Origin: Tubulanus polymorphus
Taxonomy: Eukaryota > Nemertea > Palaeonemertea > Tubulaniformes > Tubulanidae
Assembly: GCF_964204645.1 (NCBI RefSeq)
Contig: NC_134032.1
Coordinates: 10,286,275-10,350,274 of the forward strand
Direction: 5' to 3'
DNA length: 64,000 nt
Shown here: in pieces, positions 9,901 through 20,900 of the stretch
Position numbering within the stretch: the first letter of the stretch is position 1
Layout of the letters: every line of letters starts with the position of its first letter
The notes under the pieces: generated by a model
Database searches by the model: none
What the model was told of the DNA's origin: nothing
Seen by the model: the letters and a program-made list of their open reading frames with translations, nothing else
Translations under genes and position numbers: made by a program

Positions 9901-11916
9901 TCCCAAGACATTTTTTTCTTCAATAGCGAATGCAGGGTAATGATTTTCTTCTAATTCATTCGTTACGCTTTCAATTTCTGAACCTATGTCGATCAAAATA
10001 TTTTCTTCAACATTATTGCTATTAACTTCTGCATTCATTTCAAAATCTACCTCAAATCTCTCAGATTTGCTCTCATTTTCTAAACTATCACTCACGAAAA
10101 GAATATCTTCAACATTTTCATCAGCTTTGGAATGCTCCACTATTTTTTGGCCATCTGCCATTTCTGTCATACGTTCAGATGAAGTTTCCAATGTGTGTGA
10201 ACCCACTTCTGTCTGTTCCAAGGTCGTATTGAAGGCGATTTTAAAAGCAGATATTTTATTTATTCGCATTTGAACCGGGAAATATTCTCCATCGAAATCC
10301 TCCATTCCCTGCTCAGTTGATTTATGATCATTCTCCAAATCTACTTCATTCGTTTCAGAAGAAGTTGACAATTCAGAATTCATAACTTCTGCAGGTGATT
10401 CTGCGCTCGGTTCGTCAACTGGCTTATCAATCAAATTAACATCATATAACTCGGATATGGTGGAAAATTTTTCAGCTGGTTTAATTTCAGAGCCACTCTC
10501 ACTACAAACATCCATCATCGTATTAATACTTTTAGCAGTCAGATCCAAAGTCGTGTCAAATGCAATTTTCAACAGTGATTGTCTTTGAGCTTCAAGGCAA
10601 AGATTTTCACGTGAAAGAGTATATTCTTTTTTGAAATTCTGTACATGTTGTTCATTTTTCAAATTTTCATCAATCTTAAGCTCATCTTTCATTTCATCTT
10701 CGACGACTTCATTTTCAACTCTTCCATCAATTTCGAATCCAACCTCAAGAACTTCTCCAGGACATTCATTCGTGTTCTTTACCCCGTCGACAACAATTTT
10801 CTCATCTCGAGGAATAACTTCCGTGTCCAGATTTTCATCCTCCACAATTTTTGAATTTTGGATAGTTTCAATTTTACCCCGGTCTGCGCGTGTTTGATCT
10901 AAAGTAGTATCGAATGCAATTCGGAAATCACAAGCGTTTTGGGCCTCGCGAGTCAACGACTCATCCGAACTCGACGCCAATGGTGTGAGTGAGTCGAGGG
11001 TGTCCGACTCACAGTTAGATACACAAGTGAACATCTCAGAGCTAGAAGTATTCAAACTAGTCTCATTGGACCCCCAAAGCGAGGTTACATTTTCGATGGT
11101 ATTTTTGTAATCAATCTTTGCAGTTATTTCACCATCATTTTCAGAAGTAATTTCGGTTTCACAATCGGGTTTTGTATTGTTAGCTATTTTACTATCATTC
11201 TTAATCTTTTTTGAATCATTTTGAATTTTACAGTCATCTTCTGTAGCTATTTTACAATCATTTTTAGTGGTTATCTTAGAATCGTATTCACAGTCATTCA
11301 TTATAGCAATTTTACAAACATTTTTGGTTGCTAGGTCACAATCATCCATCGCAGCAATTTCACAATCATTTCTCGTAGGAACTTCACAATCAATTTCAGT
11401 AGCAAATTCAATTTCACAATCCTTTTTGCGACAAGAATCTAACTCTACAACATCGGCAATCTCATTTTTACCATCATTTTCGCAAACCGATTTCTCCCTA
11501 GTGACCACAACAGAAAGTGGCATAGAAATTTCGATTTCATCATTGCTTCGTGATGCACAGAAAGAACCTGACTGCGTATCGGAATTAATGATAATTTCAT
11601 TATCACCAACTATCGAATCTATATTAAAAACATTATGCGCTAGGTGCTCGTTATTGCTATTTACATAATTAGCCACGCCTACAAGCGATTTATCATCAAT
11701 ATAACTATTATTATGATTGTTATTGTGAGCGTGATCTTCCGCTTCGTTCGGCAGAAGACAGACATCGACATCTGCTTCGTTGTTGTTACGGAGCAGCCGA
11801 TTGGCTGGTTCGTTGTCAAGCGGACTCGTCGTCACCACGTCGAACGACTGATTGGCAGCGAGTAGAAAAGAACCGTCTCCGTCACCCTGAATATCATCAC
11901 CGTCTACTTCTTCATC
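3949..11916 (-). CDS. 7.97-kb terminal exon of the ankyrin gene
   Basis: A single open frame of 2655 codons follows a good acceptor (CCAG at 11917-11920) in phase 0 with the preceding exon. It has no recognisable globular domain. Two internal repeat sets are visible. One is a stretch of short units of the type DC-[EK]-IA-x-x-[ND] at about 11170-11440. The other is three copies of [FLA]-[KR]-I-A-F-[DN]-T-T-L-[DE]-x-T at about 10890-10930, 10537-10578 and 10213-10255, roughly 110-117 residues apart. Runs of Asp are coded by (GAT)n-like tracts, for example near 9575-9605 and 4935-4965. The uninterrupted frame over 8 kb is itself strong evidence of selection for coding. Confidence 0.85.
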   Translation of the reverse strand, partial: DEEVDGDDIQGDGDGSFLLAANQSFDVVTTSPLDNEPANRLLRNNNEADVDVCLLPNEAEDHAHNNNHNNSYIDDKSLVGVANYVNSNNEHLAHNVFNIDSIVGDNEIIINSDTQSGSFCASRSNDEIEISMPLSVVVTREKSVCENDGKNEIADVVELDSCRKKDCEIEFATEIDCEVPTRNDCEIAAMDDCDLATKNVCKIAIMNDCEYDSKITTKNDCKIATEDDCKIQNDSKKIKNDSKIANNTKPDCETEITSENDGEITAKIDYKNTIENVTSLWGSNETSLNTSSSEMFTCVSNCESDTLDSLTPLASSSDESLTREAQNACDFRIAFDTTLDQTRADRGKIETIQNSKIVEDENLDTEVIPRDEKIVVDGVKNTNECPGEVLEVGFEIDGRVENEVVEDEMKDELKIDENLKNEQHVQNFKKEYTLSRENLCLEAQRQSLLKIAFDTTLDLTAKSINTMMDVCSESGSEIKPAEKFSTISELYDVNLIDKPVDEPSAESPAEVMNSELSTSSETNEVDLENDHKSTEQGMEDFDGEYFPVQMRINKISAFKIAFNTTLEQTEVGSHTLETSSERMTEMADGQKIVEHSKADENVEDILFVSDSLENESKSERFEVDFEMNAEVNSNNVEENILIDIGSEIESVTNELEENHYPAFAIEEKNVLGEEGNVEENGNEMSDKIVKCLGRPDHVECRINERIEESGRSENITDEVEDYLSAVDNDDAALDDTLNDFQSPLSSASQTTQAMSSSEFKQSRALNREVEFDNDDDDDDESCQKMSDHLSQGKFDDHSSYNSSNSTDLVTAWDEYSSIKKESPNKVLSNPFNDDLQIDRKYIFDSNGATTERDDFIVQENDVICYVELVKNIDERLSSIESRNSKQSMSIHDADENIQESEAEDCDQPDNGCTCKTGQEDIQKLAMDNPEQENVEVYHVIAPDVKNADTFDADRDVNTANVIATLEPVDFTLSGEDFSEPEVIGGDKNIFLFTPDRNENNIPLEVVNSEQNLEDPITHKTVEVDNDVSPVNNNVIGKFPSNGDLEPVDNFELNSEETQEHVAYDVEKKSPQENEAVEFQYNSKETQEHEAVKFDNGILPVALDSDVDELQETHIVVDTDYSKEEVIDSKSNECEYIAYDEHCSSDTEIGNDGESVKPVGTASVRTLCKDIVDDICSSLNLKEPVHDNLNVNLSNSALSLQKKPVAFFIGENTCIMKPGCKDAEILPSQPMSPKVREKFGNLMKIDRKEAWSVWKLHQEQRSPSRFNVIADNSPSCLSGRSLKYGSQVSDIEMGNPLSLHDEITENDNLNDEASAPPDCKTVRDQAISEHDVNKSPKGIIIYSNEKDQTCFEEVDIDANLEMPSVNLMEKHNIDDESMKTLPSNFQTIGDQITAKQSMDECPESKFSRSIGRCFLKNDDQTDPRKMLMEPSESAFVQTGPNVPLVTAVDKIESGVQEAKANEGDGEIISSGEEDVKIYDIRNDLAEIGGKIKAELMTDIPKDQLETETEFYFLKAAEINADYIANFGSSSNTHEFQSSEISDAFAKKTSVDSHQSVDNPVDFKSNRRSSGGLNVSTGADTSLEWDGLVESTRSDLVVDSTFSDVDSAIFSPCRNLDTSDRKSSEAKSVCFDSEKESNLIQRSVGIKNIPDLFIDSVDSAESQKDDGDNDNAQTDDYEIVLPEIIAEECKVDFIESIKKLAFDCDNVDSDFDDNRKSCYEHKSLADCSIDTDDTSPEINDKVDDDDDVLIADSQDDVASDFSSLRHSTPSVSLANKRSGRKLLPDPWDVMEPVLETVGITTDAASFDLERDLATNLECSVIIGDSTKEVVADSMPKMQNFEPVEGFSSMRSARLETEDRIFVDPKENMENSRVSEIISYNVGVKHPCSTDLENGDAAIMTIKDDRNTVEDMKSEMLEIDKIEINLGDRKYTGKIVDDKLDNIAISECARNRGRACENLLVKKSDSNQELPVFQNVDQMWNITPANAVYYSANSDRIVFVDISGTETSTSAHCLEAEGHSINELDEKKLAKSYDDEVEVVNSRASKSRGRSRVELGEDMDEKICDEYEKLINSEVFVENDAERTDRSENGKIPETSSMKRSNDVSIMRSVDVAEVSDEKKFDSSLDAKYLDNVVLSPCPVDVVARLMNSCHQVDDSWEEIPSTSDANVLELRQDEDTELQLDQFATQFIAVIIEQAQKDETSERERYLFEKVPRLDTTGVIEGGKEAWNVQCDRRNGLQTRNVRLLVEGNEERIEILEEVRNDEEVESIMKNEEQLRQKFTDKRQCANDDADYVDSKSWNDLEVGDNEKEPSEHTAVFIIDSSSSDDDDADVDETDDDSDDYAVVDDDKFYDNNEVGYVFTTGNGGMKDTYCSTENSGTIPSGCNYRLESIIEENEDDTNNEEKLGKNLSGRLDMIEEEGNDLMCQISSSGLEETVTCPKSSSQEENVTSQGENVIRPKCSSLIPQLDSNFTCSGGRGNENSGHSTATCEKFGKVDDNKDLNSDWDEGAEHASPGVDDAVNAIGTDELQDDEQHQEQQSAGEDADTSDEFITLQSSLERAADADGDDNESDDKTENDDEFLTDDDDSSSLTAADEEAGKEEANKDAESVDVTAIDNDDGGNLDGRFDDSERHMREDGAMVNEESEDDWSTDSEGETRL

Positions 11917-14900
11917 CTGGGAAAAATAAACCAAATTTATAACATTTCAACCAGCTTCGTAAATGCTCCTATGACTTCATCAGCAAATAGAGACGCTATA
12001 TGATGGGTAGACCGATATGATCTCAGTTATTTCCATCCCGTTCTTGTTTCTTTGATGATGAGGTTTAGTTAAAAACATCAAAACATAAGAAGAAAAACTC
12101 AATTTACATATCGTCAATTTCGGGTCCACATCAAGATAGACACCATAGACACTTTCAGAAATGATAGCTTCATCTATCAATCCCCATATGACATAATGAA
12201 ATTGATCTGGAGACCCTTGTTTCAGAAAATATGGCCTCTTCAAATAAATCTCCCGATGACATCATCGAAATGCTCCCATCAACTAATCCAGGATTTTTCT
12301 ATTAGAAAAGATGGCTGCCTTCACCATTAATCCCCCTATGGCATCATCAAAATGTGAATTGTACGATTATTCCTGACACAACCACTTAATGGAGTCGGCA
12401 ACCGGTACACTTTTAAGGAGTCACATGCTTATAATGATTCTAAAGTGTTTCTCACCCTTTATCATAATTTTTTCTCGAGTTCAGCAATTAATTCTTTACT
12501 ATCATTCTGTAAACGAATAAATAACAATAAACAACAAAACAATGAAATCAACAAAACTTTGCTCAACTTGGACGGATTGAAGAATTTTGATATCCACGAA
12601 ATACAGATTCGGCTGGTTATGGTTATGTAAATTGTTCAAACTAGAATGAGTTTTTACATCGGGCAAATTTTTTCAACGGACCAATCTGTCTCAAGTTTCA
12701 CAATTTTTACGGATAACTTTTATAACCGAACGATAAAACATTAACATTTGAACTTCAACAAACTTTTTCAAAAATCTAATTTTTTGAAATTTGAAAAAGA
12801 AAATCAAAACTGTACGATTTCGAAATCGTTGAAATAAGTTTTGGACATACCTGCGGAGTTACAGCCTGGTCTCCGGCGCCATTCATCAGGATCTCATCTT
12901 CGTAAAAATAATCATCATCATCGTCGTCCTCATTCGCATGGTCCGGTTCCGAGTCCGTGTATTCGTCCGTCGTTACCTCGGGACGTCGGTGTATCCACGG
13001 CGACGGCGGTCCGTCGATGAATTCCACTCCGTCCGTGTACGGCGCCAGATAACCTTTTATGTGATCGGATTTGGCGACGTCGAAAGGAACTTCTTCGCGC
13101 TACAACAAAAAGAAATTCAAGCTTAGATTTTATTTAAAACTGGGACTGAACAACATGGAGTAATCATTCATGAATTAACGTAGGTATCAATCTGCAGCCT
13201 GTAACCACCCCGCTTGTAAGTGTGAAGTGTGGGTAATCACTTTTTTAAATTTCTGATAAAATGAAGGTCAAGTCCTGAACACCTGCCAAGTGTGGACAAT
13301 CAATTTTTGAAATGTCCCGTGTCTGGCGTTTAGTTCATTTTCGATAAGAAATATCTCAGGTGAAGTGCTGAACACATGAGAAGTGTGGATGATCACTTTT
13401 CAAAGTGTCCTGATAAAATGTCTAATGTCTGGTGTTTCTGGTACCGGTACTTCTTTTTCAATCAAATTGTCTCGGGCGAAGTACTGAACGCATGTGAAAT
13501 AATGGATCTAATATCTAATATCTGGTGTTTGTTTCTGATCAAAAACATTTCAGGAGTAGTTGACTTGTGAAGTCTGGACGATCAAATCTCTAAGAGGGGT
13601 CCAGATTCGAGGCTGGCCCTGATATTATTGTATACTGACCAGTCCTGATAGATTAGTCTCAGCGGCTGCATCTAATAGTAGTTTAACTATAGCATCGTGT
13701 CCTCTGTTCGCCGCCCAGTGTAAAGCTGTCCATCCATTCTGCGAAAAAAAATACCTCATTTAAAATCGGCAACATTAAGTTTATCATTGATGGATGCCAG
13801 GTCTTACCGATCCCTGAGAGTTTATGTGGCACTCGTGGTGATTGAGCAGAACTCTGACTGTGTCCGTGTGACCGTGATACGCGGCGAACATCAACGGTGT
13901 AAAATCCGCCTGAAATATTTGAGAATAATCATCGAACTGATTATCTATTAGACCAGTATGAAACTGCTACCGCAATCCATTCACTTCCGAATTCCCTGTG
14001 TTTTCTTGGTAAATGCAGAACTTTTCTTGTGTTCTGATGAACGGCAGTAGGGAAGACCCGAGATTTGTTATCTCGACAGACCCTTCACCAAATCCTGGAG
14101 CGTGGATCATATATGCATTATGTTACGCAAGACTGGTACGCCTTAACCACCAAGAACATAAGGACCCAGTTCCACAGTTCTGAGTTAGAGTTAACTCTGA
14201 GTTAAAGTTAGTTCATTTTCAATGAGTTAACTCAGGGTCAAATCTTAACTCAGAACTGTGGAACTGGACCAAGGTGAAGAGAGACCCAAGTATCAAGCTA
14301 GCCCAGCAAATATTTGGACTTTCAGTTAATAGTTTTCGTATGAATTTTGAAAAATACCATATGAAACGACGATTCCTAAGTTGAAAAGTTTTTGAGAAGC
14401 ATGGAAACCCTGCTGGCAAACTAAACACCATTCATTGTTTTCCAGTGCTTTCCCGGCATTATCCCTGAGAGATATTGGTTCCAATGTATTTTCTAAACTG
14501 ACCATTATACTGACCATACTGATTATTAAACTGTCATTTAAACTGACCATCAAACTGACCAGTAATCTGACCATCCAATTGACCAGTAACCAAATCATCA
14601 AACTGACCAGTAATCTGGCCATCAAACTGTCCATACAATTGACCAGTAATCTGTCCATAAAATTGACCAGTCATCTGACTACACAACTGACCATCATCAT
14701 TCGCTTGAACCTATATGGATGACCCTTATGGGCAATTCGCGAAGTAAGTACCCACAATCAAATTGCAGATCTACGGCTATTTCTTTTTTAAGGAAAGACC
14801 TCAAATTTAGAAAACGTTCAGACTAACCTCTCCTTCGGAGCTGCTTTTCATGTTAATATCGCACCCGGCATCGAGTAGTTGCTGAACTATTTCGGAAAGT

Positions 14901-17900
14901 TGTTCCTCTTTTTCAGTCACTCGACTACGACACGCCTCGTGAAGGGCTGTTCGTTCGTCCTTGTTCTTAATGTTCGAGTCGCTACCGTTTTTCAGTAACA
15001 TTTTCACCGCCTCCAGGTGGCACCAGTAGGCGGCGCACAACAACGGAGTCCATCCATTCTGAATACGACAAAACATGAAACCTATAGTATCTTGAAACTA
15101 ACAACATTTAAAACATTTCTTTAACTAAGAAAAGTTGAAGAATTTTTGTAGAATATTTTCATATTATTGAAAGAAAAATAGTTGATATTCAGAATGAAAT
15201 TTGTCATCATAAAAAATCGTTTAACGCGAGTAAACGAATCCTAAACTTACGTTGTCCTGGCAGTCTTTTTCCGAATCGGCGTCGAGTAACATTTTGATGA
15301 TTTCGTCGTGACCTTTCATAGCGGCGTGGTGTATCGGCAATTTTCCACCCTGGAAATAATTACAAACGTTATACACTATGAAACGCGGCCGCCTTTTCAT
15401 AATTAAAGATCGCCTTTAACCCTTTCGGTGATGGTTAATTATAATGCCCTACAGCGCTGGCGATAATTCGAAAATGGAGAAAAATTCCACCCCAGTGCGT
15501 TGAATAATAGCAAGAATACATGATGAGGATGAATTTTTGATAATAGGCGTACCGCTATATCGTGTCTATCATTAGTTACTACAAGAAAAGGAGGCCAGCT
15601 CCATAATTCGCCATACGACATCTTTACAAATTGCCCCGTAAAGACACTTCCAGCAAAAATGACTGCCTCTTTAAATCCCCCTTTTACATCAAAGGCAGTC
15701 ACAGGCAAGATGGCCGCCTCTGTGAATCCCACTAGACATTATCGAGTCACCAAGATGGCCCCTTCCGTAAATCCTCCTATGACATCATTTTCATCGTTAC
15801 AAACCCCTTCACGACACTCCCAGCAAAGATGACTACCTCCATAAATCCCATGAAGACACGATCGAGAAGAGTCCTTACCTCATCTTTGACGTTGATGTTA
15901 CATTTGGCTTCGATCAATAGTTTGACGACTTCTGGTTTACCCTGAGACGCCACGTGGATCGGACATGATTTATTCTGTAAAACATCATCAAATTAATACC
16001 GGTACGTGATTCATGATAATTCTATTAATCAATGATCCAAAACAACTTATTCTTTATTGCGATACTGAGAACTCTGTTCTACTCAGAGGTAATATAACCG
16101 TTTAAACCAAAGATAACTAGTGATAACTCAGAGATAACCAACCATTCAACATGAGATTACCATAATCAATCAGGTATAACCATTCAACTCGGAGATAACC
16201 ATTCAACTCTGAGATAACCATTTAACTCAGAGATAACCAACCGTTCAACTCTGAGATAACCTGTTCAACTCTTAAGATAACTGTTCAACTCTTGAGATAA
16301 CTGTTCAACTCTGAGATAACCATTCAACTCTGAGATAACCATTTAACTCGGAGATAACCAACCATTCAACTCAGAGAGATAACCGTTCAACTCATCAGAG
16401 ATAACCGTTCAACTCATCAGAGATAACCATTTAACTCAAGAGATAGCCATTTCACTCGTATTGTTGTAGAAAAAAGCCCTCATTTGCCTGATCCTGAATT
16501 ATATATCACGGTTGTTCCCTTTCTTAAGGTCTCAGACTTGAGAGCAAGGTCAACTGCATTATCCAACTCAAATCGATCAAACAGACGTGCCAGTTAAAAG
16601 AAATATCCAGAACTCTTCCTCACAACAAGGGGACTAGCAACAAACAAGAACCAGAATTCATTCTTGCATGACTCATGAACGGTAAAAATGATAAAATCCG
16701 AGTTATAAATTTATCCGAATAACCGTAACGTAGGTAAACGGACTGGATTTTAACATCGCCGACAGCTGTATAGATGAGCGTGTGAGCGTACTGTGTAAGA
16801 GGAGCGGATGATGAGTAAAGTGCAGTACGTGAGTTTCTGACTCACGGTCAGTGTTAAAACCAACCGAGCATCAATGAGAACCGATGTATAAATCATCATC
16901 GCTGCAGCTGAATCACCTCTCCTCGTATATAGAGTCTTAAAAATATCAACTGCACTGGGTTTGATTTACCCAGTGACTTCTTGACTGTTCGTTATTGACC
17001 TCAGGGTCCGGTTCCACATGAGAGTTAAGAGTTAACTCAGAGTCTTTTTTTCTCTTAATTCCCTCAAACCACTGAGTGCTGCCACGCAGGGCATTATTAG
17101 CGGGTTCGATGTTGCTTTTTCCCAATGGGGGAAAGAGACAAGAGAAGAACCTTCGACCAAGAAACTCGCCACCAGGGTTTGAACCCATAAACCCTTGATG
17201 GGACCAGTGTGACTGGCAGCTTAACCCACTCGAGTTAACACAGAGTTAAAATCAGTTCATTTTCAATGTTTTAAATTTGATTCAGAACTGTGGAACTGGA
17301 TCCTGGACCCATCCGCGGCTAATACAGAGGGGTTGGTTCCGAAGGTCTTAACACTCTTTAGGGCGAAGTAATTACTACAGGGTTCTTACGGGTTGACCAA
17401 TTTCATTTTCCGTACCCAGATTATAGATATATATGTACCATAGCCTAAAGTTACATCAGGCAATCTCGGAGCTTTCATACTAACACGACAGATTCCCTTT
17501 ACAAGCATTTTTGACGGAATCATGCCTTTGTTTTACAGAAAGCATCGTTTTCAGATTTCTAAAAAAAGTTGTGCCCTTTTTTATACAAGAGACATTTTTG
17601 ACATCAGAAATTAGGCTAACCCATAATAAAAATCGACCCCGAATCTGTGGAACTTGGCCCCGGATTGTGACACCGAGTCCGGAGTCGAAAGGCCACGTTC
17701 CAGTTCCCGAACAGAGTCAAAATTTCTAATGTTTTGATAAACAATCTGGATTAAACGCTGGAAACGGGGCAAGGACTCAGTTCCACAATTGCGAGGTATA
17801 GTTGCATACCAATGAGTTAAAATTACAGTTCAACGATCGAATCAAATTCTAACTGAACCATCACTGTGCACGGTACTATGTCCAGAGAGTCCCATGAATG

Positions 17901-20900
17901 GCCAACAAAAAATCAACCCCAGTCGCTTGCTGGTTCAGGCTGGTCGGAAAATTGTTTGGATGAACCCGGCACCGAAATATCCAATCATGTACTTCAATTT
18001 TAACAAAAATTCTCTGTTAACCCTTTCAGTGCGTCTACACTGCAGTGCGGTGTATAAATCAGTGATGGATTTTGCTAGTACACCGCACTGCGGTGTATTG
18101 ATGTAATTAGTAATTTGTAATTATCTCTATTGAAAAATGGCAGAAAGTGTCAAACATAGTGAAATACTAGTAACTAACGATACACCGCACTGCGGTGTAG
18201 ACGCACTATAGTGGTATTCCCATTGTTCAACACACTAGGGTGGAATTTTTTAGAATTTTCAAATTTACTCCAGCACTATAGGGTATTAATTAGTCAGCAC
18301 TGAAAGGGTTAACTCGACCGCCAATTGCACACAACTAGGCCTATATCTTTACTTCGATTTCCGATTTCAGAATCTCGCTCCCGGCAGGTGTGGTGGGTTT
18401 GTAAGGAACACCAAATCAAAACAAATCAAACAAAATCTACTAATCAAATAGAATATCGGGGTCAATCCTTATTCTAAGATAAAGAAAAAGAAAACTAGAG
18501 TCACATCTACTGTGGATACCTAATGTTGACTATGACAATGAATCTAAGCATCTAACTGGGCCGGTTTATATGTCAGTATTCTCTCTACCTACATTTTACT
18601 TACCCGCAACGACATTCTGAGAGACGAACCGGTTAAAAAACCTGCGTCCACCGCACGATCAATACAGAGAGAGACGACTAGAACGGTATTACGCCGCTAA
18701 ACAGAGCAACAAGTAATCCTACACAACACACAACAACAGCAGCAGCAGCAGCAGCAGCGGTAGCAGAGATGACGGAAAAATCAACGATTTAAAACACAAC
18801 GTTTTAAATAAATCCTCGAAAATCCATGAGATCACGATTCGAGAGAGCGAGAGAGGAGAGAGTTAGCGTAGGCCAAGAGCTGCTATCTGCTGATACTCGA
18901 AAAATCGCAGTCTAGAATAAACATCGAATCACTCGCTGGTGCACTGCAAACACACCGCTAACACACTGCCACTGTATATAAAAACTCCTGCTCCGATATC
19001 GAACATGTGCGAGCTCGCCGTAAAGTTCACTTCAACAACTCCAAAAAAACAAGATGCGTTAGTCAGGTAATTTGCTATGAAATGAAATGTTCACTCGCGA
19101 ATGGTTCCCGAAAGAATTGATCAATTTTACTCCAAGAACTCCAGAAATAACAAATCTGATGATCCCGTATTTGACTACCGAAAATAACGCCAAGAACTTC
19201 CGAGAACTGTTCGCCCCGAGGTTATCCAGAGATACCTATTAGAATTTACTCCAAACAACAAGATGTGACGATACTCTATTTCTCTACCGAAAAGATAACG
19301 CCAAGAACTCTGAGAACTGATCGCTCCAAGGTCCTCCAAAGAGAATACGTGCCTATAAAATTTCACTCCGACAACTCAAAAAAATACATGCGATTATCAT
19401 ACCGTATTTTTCTACGGAAAATAACGCTAAAGAACTTCGAGAACTGTTCATTCAGATGTTTGCATTGAGTTTTACTCCAACGCTCGAGTGATCCGAATAC
19501 TTTTTATTATGGAAAATCGTCAAAAACTTCGGTTCGAGGTTCTCTCCACTGCGATGAAGATGCTTACATTGCACTTGGAGAAACTCAGCGTTCACCGCTA
19601 TAAAGCTTGACACTCTGCGATTAGTTTAACAAAGAGAAGTGCGTTCTCGAAGGAGAATCGAAACTACAAAATCTTCGCAAACGCCGGGAGCAGCTCGAGC
19701 CCTTGTCGACGGAATGAACTCATACACAGTAATATAGATATGAGAAATTCAGTTGAATTTTCCACTAGTAACAACACCGTACGGAGCCGACTGAAAACGG
19801 CTGCTACTCGCCGCCGCCACGCTGAGCTTAAAGGAAAATATCTCTCGAAAAAGCTGGCGGTTTTTATACCAATAGTTGAGAGCAGCAAAAACAGCTTGTT
19901 TTCATAATCAGGAGGCAGAGAGTTGATACCGCTTTAACACGATTCTCAATAGCGATAATAAACAACGTCAGAACTGTGAATGATAATAATATTGTTGTTC
20001 GTCGAAAAGATTTTTACCGCGGATAAGCTCAGGGGATAAACCACTAGACCGTGAACTAACAAGAGTTTTAGATTTGAGACCAGTTTTAGCTTGATTTTCT
20101 TTTCAGAAATTTTTTGTGATAACCTAAATTTTTTCAAGTTCATTTTCAACGTCACGATTTTATGGGATGTGGCATGTTGAAATACATATAGGCCTATGAA
20201 AATCATAGGATCAACTACAGGACCATTCTAAAAAGGTTCTACCTCCATGCTCAGGTAACAGTCATATTTTTAAACACGCCCTCTAGGCGACAATGGTTTT
20301 TGGGCTCGGGTTCGATCTACGAAATAACCAAACATTAGCTCCCATCGCAATTTGGATACCAGTATATTGTATCTAGGGCCAATAGCTAAATCTTTTCAAG
20401 GCAACTTTTTGAATATCGATCCCATTCCTTAATAATGAGGTCATCTTCAAGGTTTTGGCTGAAAAACAGAGTTTTCATTGCCTAGTTCTGCCGCTAGGTG
20501 GCGTACTCGGCCCGTTCTTTTCAATCACTGCATAACTAGAACCCCATATTATCATTGTTAGTATGATGATATCATTGTACCCAAGTTTCATCAAGATTGA
20601 CCCACCATTAATGAAGCTAAGTACATCTAGCTGAAAGACAGACACATAGACAGACTGACTGACAGTGCAAAAATTAGTGTCTCGTAACCGTGGCCTGAGA
20701 ACCAATTAGGCCTAGGCCTATACCAAAAATTCATAAAGATTAGTCTTAATGAATTTTTGCCTAATGCTGAATTTCAAAAATAGATGACTGCCTCCATAAA
20801 TCTCCCATGACATCATTCATTATCTACCACATAAAAGCTCACAAAAATGTTGCTTTCTAAGCCCATAAAAGTTGATGATAATGTCATAGGGAGAATTATG

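Noticed and set aside
14326-14722. Leu/Thr-rich ORFs on both strands
   Set aside because: They are translations of the AACTGACCAT minisatellite.
16082-16450. Evenly repeated array that could be mistaken for a CRISPR
   Set aside because: There are no unique spacers; it is a short-unit minisatellite within an intron of a eukaryotic gene.
16946-17188. 80-aa minus-strand ORF
   Set aside because: It lies across a tRNA-derived SINE with target duplications.
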